This document shows, piece after piece, positions 1-9,029 of a DNA stretch of 64,000 bases; position 1 is the stretch's first letter; the number at the start of each line of letters is the position of its first letter. The stretch covers positions 62,001 through 126,000 of the forward strand of contig JAUIMM010002582.1 of assembly GCA_031769625.1 (NCBI GenBank), written 5' to 3'. A program made the position numbers and the translations under genes. Origin of the DNA: Taudactylus pleione. Lineage: Eukaryota > Chordata > Amphibia > Anura > Myobatrachidae. Under the pieces are notes generated by a model. It was given only the letters and a program-made list of their open reading frames with translations. It ran no database searches and had not been told where the DNA came from.

Positions 1-1881
1 CGCAACATGGGAGAAAAACCATTTCACATCACATTTGTTGGTCTTGGTCTTCAACACATCCAGTGAAATTTTGAGCTGCCTGTGTTTGCTACAAGAGGAG
101 ATATCACAAAGTATGCGCTTTTGTTGTTCCATTGCTTTCAATGCATTTTGGCCTAAAACGAGCAATTGCTGTTTTCTCTTAAACGCAACATGGGTGAAAA
201 ACCATTTCACATCACATTTGTGGGTCTTGGTCTTCAAGACATCCATTGAAATTTTGAGCTGTCTGTGTTTGCTACAAGAGGAGATAACACAAAGTATGCG
301 CTTTTGTTGGTTCCATTGCTTTCAATGCATTTTGGCCTAAAACGAGCAATTGCTGTTTTCTCTTAAACGCAACATGGGAGAAAAACCATTTCACATCACA
401 TTTGTGGGTATTCGTCTTCAACACATCCAGTGAAATTTTGAGCTGTCTGTGTTTGCTACAAGAGGAGATAACACAAAGTATGCGCTTTTGTTGTTTCCAT
501 TGCTTTCAATGCATTTTGGCCTAAAACGTGCATTTGCTGTTTTCTCTTAAACGCAACATGGGAGAAAAACCATTTCACATCACATTTGTGGGTCTTGGTC
601 TTCAACACATCCAGTGAAATTTTGAGCTGTCTGTGTTTGCTACAAGTGGAGATAACACAAAGTATGCGCTTTTGTTGTTTCCATTGCTTTCAAAGCATTT
701 TGGCCTAAAACGTGCATTTGCTGTTTTCTCTTAAACGCAACATGGGAGAAAAACCATTTCACATCACATTTGTTGGTCTTGGTCTTCAACACATCCAGTG
801 AAATTTTGAGCTGCCTGTGTTTGCTACAAGAGAAGATAACACAAAGTATGCGCTTTTGTTGTTTCCATTGCTTTCAATGCATTTTGGCCTAAAACGTGCA
901 TTTGCTGTTTTCTCTTAAACGCAACATGGGAGAAAAACCATTTCACATCACATTTGTGGGTCTTGGTCTTCAACACATCCAGTGAAATTTTGAGCTGCCT
1001 GTGTTTGCTACAAGAGAAGATAACACAAAGTATGCGCTTTTGTTGTTTCCATTGCTTTCAATGCATTTTGGCCTAAAACGTGCATTTGCTGTTTTCTCTT
1101 AAACGCAACATGGGAGAAAAACCATTTCACATCACATTTGTGGGTCTTGGTCTTCAACACATCCAGTGAAATTTTGAGCTGCCTGTGTTTGCTACAAGAG
1201 AAGATAACACAAAGTATGCGCTTTTGTTGTTTCCATTGCTTTCAATGCATTTTGGCCTAAAACGTGCATTTGCTGTTTTCTCTTAAACGCAACATGGGAG
1301 AAAAACCATTTCACATCACATTTGTGGGTCTTGGTCTTCAACACATCCAGTGAAATTTTGAGCTGTCTGTGTTTGCTACAAGAGGAGATAACACAACGTA
1401 TGAGCTTTTGTTGTTTCCATTGCTTTCAATGCATTTTGGCCTAAAACGAGCAATTGCTGTTTTCTCTTAAACGCAACATGGGAGAAAAACCATTTCACAT
1501 CACATTTGTGGGTCTTGGTCTTCAACACATCCAGTGAAATTTTGAGCTGTCTGTGTTTGCTACAAGAGGAGATAACACAAAGTATGCGCTTTTGTTGCTT
1601 TCATTGCTTTCAATGCATTTTGGCCTAAAACGTGCAATTGCTGTTTTCTCTTAAACGCAACATGGGAGAAAAACCATTTCACATCACATTTGTTGGTCTT
1701 GGTCTTCAACACATCCAGTGAAATTTTGAGCTGTCTGTGTTTGCTACAAGAGGAGATAACACAAAGTATGCACTTTTGTTGTTTCCATTGCTTTCAATGC
1801 ATTTTGGCCTAAAACGAGCAATTGCTGTTTTCTCTTAAACGCAACATGGGAGAAAAACCATTTCACATCACATTTGTGGGT
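1..1881. repeat. 184-bp satellite array, left segment
   Basis: About ten head-to-tail monomers of 184 bp, phased on AAACGC at 181, 365, 549 and so on to 1837. The first complete spacing is 183 because a T is missing from a GTTGTTTCC tract near 133. Monomers differ at a few recurrent sites: GTCTGTG or GCCTGTG; GAGGAG, GTGGAG or GAGAAG; CGTGCATTTG or CGAGCAATTG. The last monomer starts at 1837 and is cut after unit position 45 or 46 by the LINE. I do not recognise the family. No gene is supported here; the short open frames are translations of the repeat. Confidence 0.97.
181..1468. repeat. Seven-monomer block left of the LINE (paralogue at 10637)
   Basis: Seven units whose order of variants is matched at 10637-11924 with a constant offset of 10456: GGTTCC/CGAGC, then GGGTATT, GTGGAG, three GAGAAG units, then a rare GTATGAGC unit. 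The first six also match 50199-51303, including the rare CAAGACATCCATTG in the first unit (at 235 and 50254). Confidence 0.85.
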
Positions 1882-2353
1882 AATCCTTTTTTATTGAAAA
1901 ACTTGCAGCATATAAATAAATACATAGAAAAAATACTGCACTTCAACATATCTTTTGCCATATATACAAAAAACAACCAGGTTATTGTAATCAAAATATA
2001 TGACTCTATCAAATTCTGCAAAGAGCCACAAAACAGATAAACCTCCTGAACATAACACATCACACACTCCACCCAGACAAGACAGTGTACAAACCATCAC
2101 CTGAAACAACAAAATATCTTTAAAACAATAAACTTTAACACAATAAGCTTTTAGCTATTCCCTTTTTCAAAAAAGACTTTAAAACTATCACCAACACTAA
2201 CTCCAACACATAGAGAAAATGAAGGAGCTGTTTAGGCGCATGAAAATCATTCCATAAAAACCAGAAAAATCCAAAAATCTACTGCGGAAGTGGAAAGAAG
2301 AGCTTCAAGCCCATAGGATAAACAGGAAAAAGACTGGTACTTTTTGTCACCCA
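1882..2353 (-). other. LINE 3' untranslated region
   Basis: About 470 nt between the ORF2 stop and the 3' junction with the satellite. In element sense it is T-rich, with several AAAG/TTTT tracts and no long open frame that continues the coding style of ORF2. In many LINEs the 3' end of the RNA is the template start recognised by the element's own reverse transcriptase. That role is inferred here. It ends in CAATAAAAAAGGATTA, abutting the satellite CCCACAAATG, so there is no long poly(A) tail. Confidence 0.8.
1890..1895 (-). promoter_or_regulatory. Canonical poly(A) signal AATAAA at the LINE 3' end
   Basis: AATAAA on the minus strand (TTTATT on the plus strand). It is followed by only A's and GGATTA before the satellite begins, so the hexamer sits within about 15 nt of the element's end. 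It could direct cleavage just past the element, or the A run may itself be a remnant of a very short tail. Confidence 0.65.
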
Positions 2354-5300
2354 CTAAGGGGGCTTCAGGTGCCTCCATCTCCTCGACCACCCAACAGCAT
2401 CCAGTCTCCTCCTGTCCATCTCCATCAGAGACCTAACCTCGTGAAGAATGTTACACGCCACCACCTCACAGGGAAGGATTTTACTTCTAGTTGTTACTAA
2501 GCACCGTGCGCTCCACGTGTGATATCTAACCACTAAACTAACTACAAAAATGGTGACCAAATCATAACGCCCATACCCTTTGAATGCTCCGTAAACCCAC
2601 TCAGGGTAACTGAGCCCCGAAAGGCACGGAATGCGTAAGGCGCTCGAAACTTTCTTATAAATCTCAATGTTAAAGGGACATTCGAGCAAGAAGTGGTCCA
2701 TAGTCTCCTCCTCCCCTGGACATTCCTCCCGTGGGCAACCACGATCATCGGCGCTTCTCCACCTGATGTGCCCCCTAACATAGAGCCTTCCTTGAAAAGA
2801 GAGCCAGGCCAGGTCCCTATACTTCAGTGGAATCCTCTCTGAACAGATCAAAGAGATCCCATCTGAGCAAACCTTGCCCGGGCAGTCCCTCAGTGATAGC
2901 GGGGCATAGAAGCGAGCCCGCAAAATGCCTCTCTCCAACTCCTTCCTAGAAAGGGTCTTGACATCACTCGCCACTACTCCCCATAGCCTTGTCACTCTCA
3001 AGCACAGGATGACATAGATCGGAAGAGCACCAGACCTACCTCTGAAGGCTTTAACACGGCCGCCATCATACCAGAGTTCAAGGAAAGGAGACACCCAAGC
3101 CCTAAAACTCTCTACCCACCAAGGAGAAGTCTCCAGAAACAGACTTCCAAGATTCAATTTAATAAAAGTTGTGGCAAAAAACACCACCGGATTGACCATA
3201 CCCAATCCACCTTCATTCCTTGGTCTGTAGGTTATACCCCTCTTGACAATGTTCATCCCGTTCCCCCAAAATAAAAGGAAGAACAAGGATAACACTTTGG
3301 ACCACAAAGATTGTGGCAAGAAACACACGTAGCTGACATACAGAAAAATAGGAACCAGGAAAGTTTTGCACAAGTGAACCCTTTCCCTGTAGGAGAACTG
3401 CCAAGTTCTCCAGGACTGTACTTTCCTGCTGGCTTCCTCTATCCTCTTTTCCCAATTTCGAGTGGCATAATCACCACGGTCAAAAATGATGCCTAAGATT
3501 TTGATCTGCGAACTGGCCCGGGGGAGACTGTCCGGAAGGCGAAATTCATCACCTTCCTCCCCCATCCAGAAAGCTTCACATTTGTCCTGATTTACTCTGG
3601 AGCACGAGGCTTCAGAGTAGTCGGAGACTAGGTGTTCTATACACTGAGCCTCTGCCACAGAGGACAGGACCACAGTGACATCATCCGCGTAGGCCACCAC
3701 CCTCAATGGAGCCTCTGGGCCCAGCTGCACCCCCCTCAATGCACTGCAACCAATCCTCCTTACGAAGGGATCGATCGCGAAAACATATAAGAGCGGGCTC
3801 AGGGGGCATCCCTGACGGACACCAGAGTCAACCTTGAAAGCAGGGCCCACCCAACCATTAACAAGCGGGAAGCTTTCGGCCTTATTGTATAAAACACGAA
3901 GCCAATCCACCACCCTCACTGGAAGACCATACCACTCCAGAACAGCCCACAGGTACTTGTGGTTCACCCGGTCAAAAGCCTTCGACTGGTCCAATGCCAG
4001 TAAGTACTTGCCCCACTTTTCAGCACGACAGCGTTCCACGGCCTCCCGGACGCCAAGGACAGCACTAAACGTGCTACGACCCTTCACAGTGCAATGCTGA
4101 GATGGAGACAGTACCAGCCCGGAAATTTCCATCAGCCGATTAAACAGTATTTTTGCCAGGATCTTTCTGTCCGTATTGAGAAGAGCGATGGGGCGCCAAT
4201 TCTCAATACGGGACGGGTCCTTACCTTTTGATAACAATATGAGAGCGGAAGACCTCATGGAAGGAGGGAGTGACCCCTCACCCAGGCATTCATTATAGAC
4301 CTCCATAAGGCGCGGAGCCAAGATGTCCCTGAAAGCTTTAAAGAACTCGGACGTTAAACCATCCGGACCTGGAGATTTTTTGATAGACAAACTGTCTATC
4401 GCCCTCTTGACTTCCTCCACCGTCACATCATCACCCAAAGAGTCAAAGGAGGCATCAAGTTTCTGTAACCCTGGTGTCTCCCTCAGAAAGGACTCCATCC
4501 TCTCCCTAATAAGTGGCTGCTCAGACAGAAGGTCCGTATAATAGGACCTGATGACCCCCAGGATACCATCCCTGTCTTCACAGAGAGTACCCTGCCCGTC
4601 ATACAGGCCCCTCACCTCCCTTAGATCAACCGCCTTCCTGCAACTCTGGTAGGGATCAGGCGAGTGGTATTTACCATAATCCCTCTCCAAAATCAAGGAA
4701 GCCAGCCGATCATATTGGAGCTCCCTCAACTGAGCTTTCACCCGGAAGATATCCCCACTATCTCCACACTCAGAGATCAGGAAATCAAGTTTCTTCCTCA
4801 AACTCTGGTAGACACATCTTTTTCTCAAGTTCTTTTGTGCTACCAGCCTCTGAAAAAGCCTTCGAGTCCTTTTTTTGCACTCTTCCCACCACTCAGACCT
4901 AGACCAACCTGCCTCCAGAAGTGTCTCCTGTAGTTGGAAGAAATCCCTAAAGGACTGGCTAATACTCTCTTCTTTCAGAAGGTCAGAGCTCAAACGCCAA
5001 AGGCCCCGGCCTCTCTGAGGAGTTTCCGAAGCATTCAACGCGACACTCAGACAAACGTGGTCGGAGAATTCTACAGCCCTTACCTCAGGAGGCAGAGTTT
5101 TCGAACTCTCCTTAACAAAAAACCTATCTATCCTAGACCTACGATTGCTACAATGATACGTGTAACCCGTGAGGTCTGGACAATGGCGAATGTGCACATC
5201 GACCAGACCTGCCTCTCTAACCATACTAACTAAAAATCTCGCATCATAGCCCAGGGTTGACTTTGCACCTCCCCTGTCTTTGGGCCTTACAATGGTGTTA

Positions 5301-5731
5301 AAATCACCACCAAAGACAACCTGCCGGGCCGTAAAAAGGAATGGTTTTATCAGCCCAAAAAGGCACTTCCTATCCCAGGCCGACTGCGGTCCGTAGACGT
5401 TAATCAGCCTGAGATCATGCCCCCTTAGGCTAACATCCAAAACCATACACCTACCTATCTGTAATTCTATAATCTTGTGTACAGTTACCATATCAGTAAA
5501 AAGCACTGCCACCCCACCGTACGGCTCGGCCGCAAGAGACCAATAGGATGGGCCCCTCCTCCACTGGCTTTTGGCCCTGCGAAGTGTGGACAAGTCCCCT
5601 ATTCTGGTCTCCTGCAAAAACAAAATATCAACCTCAATCGTGTTGAAAAAAGAAAAGGCCATATAACGAGCACGTTCAGAATAAACGGAAGCCACATTAA
5701 TGGTGGCACATCGTATAGGGTGTGTAGCCAT
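2354..5731 (-). CDS. LINE ORF2: APE-type endonuclease and reverse transcriptase
   Basis: 1125 aa polyprotein that would nick the target and copy the element's RNA at the nick (target-primed reverse transcription). An exonuclease-endonuclease-phosphatase domain fills about residues 5-235: N12, E41 in LQET, Y113 in NVYGP, D143 and N145 in GGDFN, D202 in SRID, and D224-H225 in FSDH. The reverse transcriptase spans about 430-760: SPGPDG at 453-458, NWRPI at 511-515, motif A with D581, motif B around SGVRQGCPLSP (636-646), and motif C YADD with D683 and D684. A C-terminal CCHC motif is C999, C1004, H1013, C1018. The ATG has A at -3 and G at +4, and an in-frame TAA lies 12 nt upstream, which fixes the start. 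No catalytic residue is missing and no frameshift is seen. It is somewhat shorter than I recall for Xenopus Tx1 ORF2. Confidence 0.96.
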   Translation of the reverse strand: MATHPIRCATINVASVYSERARYMAFSFFNTIEVDILFLQETRIGDLSTLRRAKSQWRRGPSYWSLAAEPYGGVAVLFTDMVTVHKIIELQIGRCMVLDVSLRGHDLRLINVYGPQSAWDRKCLFGLIKPFLFTARQVVFGGDFNTIVRPKDRGGAKSTLGYDARFLVSMVREAGLVDVHIRHCPDLTGYTYHCSNRRSRIDRFFVKESSKTLPPEVRAVEFSDHVCLSVALNASETPQRGRGLWRLSSDLLKEESISQSFRDFFQLQETLLEAGWSRSEWWEECKKRTRRLFQRLVAQKNLRKRCVYQSLRKKLDFLISECGDSGDIFRVKAQLRELQYDRLASLILERDYGKYHSPDPYQSCRKAVDLREVRGLYDGQGTLCEDRDGILGVIRSYYTDLLSEQPLIRERMESFLRETPGLQKLDASFDSLGDDVTVEEVKRAIDSLSIKKSPGPDGLTSEFFKAFRDILAPRLMEVYNECLGEGSLPPSMRSSALILLSKGKDPSRIENWRPIALLNTDRKILAKILFNRLMEISGLVLSPSQHCTVKGRSTFSAVLGVREAVERCRAEKWGKYLLALDQSKAFDRVNHKYLWAVLEWYGLPVRVVDWLRVLYNKAESFPLVNGWVGPAFKVDSGVRQGCPLSPLLYVFAIDPFVRRIGCSALRGVQLGPEAPLRVVAYADDVTVVLSSVAEAQCIEHLVSDYSEASCSRVNQDKCEAFWMGEEGDEFRLPDSLPRASSQIKILGIIFDRGDYATRNWEKRIEEASRKVQSWRTWQFSYRERVHLCKTFLVPIFLYVSYVCFLPQSLWSKVLSLFFLLFWGNGMNIVKRGITYRPRNEGGLGMVNPVVFFATTFIKLNLGSLFLETSPWWVESFRAWVSPFLELWYDGGRVKAFRGRSGALPIYVILCLRVTRLWGVVASDVKTLSRKELERGILRARFYAPLSLRDCPGKVCSDGISLICSERIPLKYRDLAWLSFQGRLYVRGHIRWRSADDRGCPREECPGEEETMDHFLLECPFNIEIYKKVSSALRIPCLSGLSYPEWVYGAFKGYGRYDLVTIFVVSLVVRYHTWSARCLVTTRSKILPCEVVACNILHEVRSLMEMDRRRLDAVGWSRRWRHLKPP

Positions 5732-5760
5732 AGTTCTAGATTATAGAGATAGGGCTCCAT
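5599..5760 (-). other. Short overlapping open frame at the ORF1-ORF2 boundary
   Basis: The first ATG after the ORF1 stop lies at 5760, not at the ORF2 start. Its context is good (GAAATGG: A at -3, G at +4). It opens a 53-codon frame that overlaps the ORF2 start out of frame and ends with TAG at 5601-5599. No protein family is recognisable. It may be chance, or it may lower or shape reinitiation at ORF2. I do not claim it is a gene. Confidence 0.2.
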
Positions 5761-5767
5761 TTCACTT
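5732..5767 (-). other. 36-nt inter-ORF spacer of the LINE
   Basis: Gap between the ORF1 TGA (5770-5768) and the ORF2 ATG (5731-5729). It carries a GTGAAA direct repeat around the ORF1 stop and the extra ATG at 5760. ORF2 is in a different frame from ORF1, so translation would need reinitiation or internal entry; the close spacing suits reinitiation. The mechanism is inferred. Confidence 0.6.
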
Positions 5768-8700
5768 TCACTTTGTTACACAGGAAGACCCCTCCCCCGA
5801 GGAACCTTCCTGCTTACAAGGCACCCCAGAAGTGATACCTTCACCAGACGATGACACAACCATACACACACCCTCCACCACATCCACACCATCCCCAAGA
5901 GGCACAGCACCCGCAGTTGGTTCACCCGGCCCATCGGCCCCAACCGCAGACACCAACCCCACCTCAACAATACCCTGCCTGTCCCCACCAGTCAGGGAAA
6001 CAAAAGCAGGATCAGGGTCAGGATCTGGCGGTTTTGGATCCACCAAGATGACTGGAGCTTCCTGACTTGGAGGTATCATCTCCCAAGAATCTCCCAAAAT
6101 AACAGACTCAGGGGTTTCCTCCACTATGTCTTCTCCGGCAGAAAACACTCCAACCTCCTCCATCTTCCCTAAACCCTTTCCTTCACCACTTGACCCTGTC
6201 AATCCCAGATTCGACAGGTCCCACTCCAGCTTACCACCCTGTTCCACATTCTTTGATTTCACCGTAACCTTTCCCCCTCTTCTCCTGTTTTTCGCTTTAG
6301 CACCTTCCGCAGCTTCCCCAAAGGTACTTTTCCTACTGACCTTCTTTCTCATCTCAGAAGGCCGAGCAACCTGAACCAAATCACCACTTTCCTGCCTTAC
6401 TATCTCCCCCCCCTTCTCCGCTACCTCCTCCTCCTCGTCATCTGCCACAGAGAATGTAAAGCGATTTGAAAGCTGGACAACATCCTCCCTTTGCCCTACC
6501 CTCCTCTTCCTATTTGACTTCACAACTGTAAAGGAAGATTCTCCCCTCTCTACCGGCACCTCCTTTTGGATTTTGGCAGCTTCCAGCACCTCTTTTCCAC
6601 TACCTACTTCCTCACCCTCCTCAATGTCACTCAGACTGGCCCCTCTCGTTGGAGGTTCTATGACCACCGGCAAACTCCCAATAGCACTTTCCTCATTGTG
6701 CGATGCCGAGGGGCAACGGCTATAAGGATGACCGATACACCCACAGAGATTACACTTCACCACATCACAATCTCTAGAGAGGTGACCCAACTCGCCACAC
6801 ATGGCACACTTGACCTCAGGGCAATTGTTAGAAAAATGCCTAAAGCTGCCACAATGATGACAGACTCTTGGCTGACCGGGGTAGAAAGCCTGGATCTTAT
6901 CTCGGCCAATAAAAGTTGCTGCCGGAATATGCTTTGTCTCTATACCTACCCTGTTTAGCCTGACAAAGACAGAATAAGCTCCACCCCACACCCCCTTTGT
7001 GTAGTCAATTTTCTCCAGGCACGTGGACAATACTGTACAAAAGCGGGATAACCAGAACAGGATGTCCTGCACTGGGAGGCTCTCATTTCTCACCAGGATA
7101 GTGACTTTAACCCTATCCTGGCGAGAGACCATTTGAGACCTGTAATTACTAAAGGGTGTCGCACCCTTCTTCTCCTCCCACCTGGACGCAAATGCCTGTA
7201 ACCCCCGCAGAGTCTGAAAACTCAGATCATACTCCGGGGTTCTGATGGGGTGAATGCAGGCAAAGAGGTCTATGGGTGAGAATCCCAAGGAGAAAACCAT
7301 CTCCAGAAAAACACCCTTACTTGGCGGGTCCCCTTCAGCTACCCACTTTAGCTGCACCACATTCCGCCTTCTTATCGGGGTACCACCACCAATACCACTC
7401 CCACCACCATCACCACTGGTAGCGGCATTAGGAAACCTTGGTGCCCCTCCACCAGACACTATTGTCGCATAAGACTTGGGCATAGGCTGGCCCATACTTT
7501 CCAGTCTGGAATTATTTTCAGCAATCAATTCAATTGCCGCACGGATCCTCTCAGGCCCCCCTATTCCCCCATACAGTGAGTCTGCAACTTTTAATTGTTC
7601 CTCCGACAAAGTGGACCTGTCCAGAGGGGGCAGACCCTGTACCAGGCTAGCACCTGCCCTCAGTACCGGAGCCCCTGGGACAACAGCTGTGGCCTTGTTA
7701 ACATCTTCCTCCACCCTGTCAGCAATCAGCAACATTTCTGCGTCAAGGGAGTCATTCCCACAGTCAGCCGCTACCACCCTCCTCCCAACAGCTGGCAAAT
7801 CAGTACCGGGCGCCAGCATAATACCGGCAGGCATGACACACTCACCGGATCCAACAGCAGTGTTCCCGATCACCGTGGGAACCACGGCCACGTCCCCATC
7901 CACCAGCCGGCGGGGAGCTTCCTCCAACTCCATGGCTCCGTCAGCAACAATCACCAAAGGCACTTCCGCCCTGCCACCGTGAAGCGCATCGTGAGCCGCA
8001 TCGTGACCCGCAGAGAGCCGGGTCCCCGCAGCCATCTTCCGGACTCTGTGGATTAACTCCTTCGGGCCCGCAACAGCCGCTGAGACACCCACCATGTCTT
8101 CCGACTTGATCTCCGCGCCGCCTCCTTCCCCGATCTCGTCGTCTCCGACCTCCATCGGCGCCATCTTGGGACCCGAAATAGCCTGTTTCTGCAGACTCGA
8201 TTCACAAAACGCCTCTGAAGACTCCTCCATCCTCGCTGGGGCTGCCACCGGGCCCGCCAGGCTCAGCAGATAGAGTACTCTGCCCTTGTACTTGGCCCGC
8301 TTCTCCGCCAGCATCAGGAGCTCATCTTTGATGATCAGCCTCCCCTCGTTCGTGGATGTCAAGAACTTCTTCTTCTTGGAGGCAATCCGAGCAGACACCC
8401 GACCAGCCTCCTTTCTCAAAGCCGCAACATCCATAGCCAGGAACGTCTCCTGTTCAGCGGCAGCGGCAGCAGCGGCGGCGGCAGCAGCATCAGCAGCGGC
8501 CCCGTCTCCCTCGGAATCAGACTCCAGGGAATCTTCCTCCAAGAGACGCTGAGCATCGGGACAGATCTCCTCCTCCATCTCCGTCTCCGTCTCCGCACAA
8601 AAGGTAAGCAGACCCGGGGGAACTGGCTCTACTCCTGGGGTTGCTTCACTCCCAGGGGAGCTTACCACCATCTCACACCCTAGAGTTAAGTCCTCACTCA

Positions 8701-8938
8701 TAGGGGAGCACTGCGTTAGCCCGCACCCTGAAGTTAAATCGCCACTCACAGGGGGGCCATGCAGCATGGGGTCCAAAGTCCGGCTCTCACCATCTTCCAC
8801 GGCCACATCCAGCCGGGAGAGCACCACCACCGGTCGGCCAGTACTTCCAGCAGGCCCTCCACCACCTCCAGGATCCGGGCCCTCAGAGACTTCCAGGACC
8901 CCGGGATCTCCTCCACCATCTCCCGGCAGGCCCTCCAT
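5768..8938 (-). CDS. LINE ORF1: nucleic-acid-binding protein with three CCHC zinc knuckles
   Basis: 1056 aa, the likely RNA-binding particle protein of the retrotransposon. Three C-x2-C-x4-H-x4-C knuckles are clear: C693/C696/H701/C706, C711/C714/H719/C724 and C729/C732/H737/C742. Just before them, about residues 525-690, is a compact domain without low-complexity sequence; in Tx1-type ORF1 proteins a divergent RRM-like fold is plausible there, but that is inference. The N-terminus is Gly/Pro-rich, then has a 16-residue repeat (65-96), an acidic stretch (117-146), an alanine run (147-161) and a basic helix-like segment (165-225). The tail after 745 alternates acidic and basic patches and includes PDPDPDP at 971-977. 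The ATG is in strong context (A at -3, G at +4); an in-frame TGA lies 45 nt upstream. ORF2 follows after 36 nt. It is long for an ORF1 protein and shows no break. Confidence 0.93.
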   Translation of the reverse strand: MEGLPGDGGGDPGVLEVSEGPDPGGGGGPAGSTGRPVVVLSRLDVAVEDGESRTLDPMLHGPPVSGDLTSGCGLTQCSPMSEDLTLGCEMVVSSPGSEATPGVEPVPPGLLTFCAETETEMEEEICPDAQRLLEEDSLESDSEGDGAAADAAAAAAAAAAAEQETFLAMDVAALRKEAGRVSARIASKKKKFLTSTNEGRLIIKDELLMLAEKRAKYKGRVLYLLSLAGPVAAPARMEESSEAFCESSLQKQAISGPKMAPMEVGDDEIGEGGGAEIKSEDMVGVSAAVAGPKELIHRVRKMAAGTRLSAGHDAAHDALHGGRAEVPLVIVADGAMELEEAPRRLVDGDVAVVPTVIGNTAVGSGECVMPAGIMLAPGTDLPAVGRRVVAADCGNDSLDAEMLLIADRVEEDVNKATAVVPGAPVLRAGASLVQGLPPLDRSTLSEEQLKVADSLYGGIGGPERIRAAIELIAENNSRLESMGQPMPKSYATIVSGGGAPRFPNAATSGDGGGSGIGGGTPIRRRNVVQLKWVAEGDPPSKGVFLEMVFSLGFSPIDLFACIHPIRTPEYDLSFQTLRGLQAFASRWEEKKGATPFSNYRSQMVSRQDRVKVTILVRNESLPVQDILFWLSRFCTVLSTCLEKIDYTKGVWGGAYSVFVRLNRVGIETKHIPAATFIGRDKIQAFYPGQPRVCHHCGSFRHFSNNCPEVKCAMCGELGHLSRDCDVVKCNLCGCIGHPYSRCPSASHNEESAIGSLPVVIEPPTRGASLSDIEEGEEVGSGKEVLEAAKIQKEVPVERGESSFTVVKSNRKRRVGQREDVVQLSNRFTFSVADDEEEEVAEKGGEIVRQESGDLVQVARPSEMRKKVSRKSTFGEAAEGAKAKNRRRGGKVTVKSKNVEQGGKLEWDLSNLGLTGSSGEGKGLGKMEEVGVFSAGEDIVEETPESVILGDSWEMIPPSQEAPVILVDPKPPDPDPDPAFVSLTGGDRQGIVEVGLVSAVGADGPGEPTAGAVPLGDGVDVVEGVCMVVSSSGEGITSGVPCKQEGSSGEGSSCVTK
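8456..8500 (-). repeat. GCN trinucleotide run encoding polyalanine in ORF1
   Basis: Interrupted GCN codons give three Ala, one Asp and eleven Ala (ORF1 residues 147-161), directly after an acidic stretch. The mix of GCT, GCC and GCA codons suggests an older run that has not recently slipped. The length is probably variable between copies of the element. Confidence 0.9.
8651..8746 (-). repeat. 48-bp tandem duplication inside ORF1
   Basis: Two imperfect 48-bp units encode 16-residue repeats at ORF1 residues 65-80 and 81-96. Both share a D-L-T-x-G-C core and end in S-P. A degenerate third partial unit (SEATPGVE) follows to about residue 104. The unit is a multiple of three, so the frame is kept. 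It looks like a minisatellite expansion in a disordered region. Confidence 0.75.
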
Positions 8939-9029
8939 CCTCCCTGGGGAGGGACACTCCAGACAGTCCCTGGCTGCAAATCACTTCCAGAGGCCTAAGA
9001 GCTGAATCACAGGCGACCTCTAGGGGCGA
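8939..9029 (-). other. LINE 5' untranslated region
   Basis: About 91 nt between the satellite junction and the ORF1 ATG. It has no upstream ATG and contains an in-frame stop, so ORF1 does not extend upstream. This is short for an internal LINE promoter. Either the element is slightly 5'-truncated, or this family has a short leader. No core promoter motif is visible. Confidence 0.7.

Larger units (their letters stand above)
1882..9029 (-). mobile_element. Full-length Tx1-like (L1 group) non-LTR retrotransposon
   Basis: A roughly 7.15-kb autonomous LINE lying antisense to the window. In element sense it has a short 5'UTR, ORF1 with three CCHC zinc knuckles, ORF2 with APE-type endonuclease, reverse transcriptase and a C-terminal CCHC motif, and a 3'UTR with a terminal AATAAA. 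Both long ORFs are uninterrupted, which argues for a recent insertion. Assignment to Tx1 rests on the ORF1/ORF2 architecture and motif style; I could not build a phylogeny. Satellite sequence resumes directly on both sides: left flank ends TTTGTGGGT(A), right flank starts GGTCTTCAACAC. No target-site duplication of more than about 3 bp is visible, and about 2-3 bp of the monomer is missing. The boundaries are uncertain by 1-3 bases because of microhomology. Confidence 0.93.

Noticed and set aside
1822..2040. GEKPF in the translated repeat, resembling a Krüppel-type zinc-finger linker
   Set aside because: No Cys2-His2 finger surrounds it and the frame stops within one or two units. It is coincidence.
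1882..2112. Short open frames in the LINE 3'UTR
   Set aside because: They have no domain, and some cross into the satellite; composition is that of the T-rich untranslated region.
2085..2115. TTTTGTTGTTTC shared by the LINE 3'UTR sense strand and the satellite
   Set aside because: It is a short T/G-rich match, with different following bases. It is too weak to suggest that the satellite came from the LINE tail.
5700..8998. Plus-strand open frames opposite ORF1 and ORF2 (for example 5700-6065, 7476-7982)
   Set aside because: They are antisense shadows of long coding frames with low-complexity proline/serine/threonine composition and no recognisable domain.
1882..9029. LTR retrotransposon or endogenous retrovirus
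   Set aside because: There are no long terminal repeats, protease, RNase H/integrase order or primer-binding site. The APE-type endonuclease before the RT is LINE-like.
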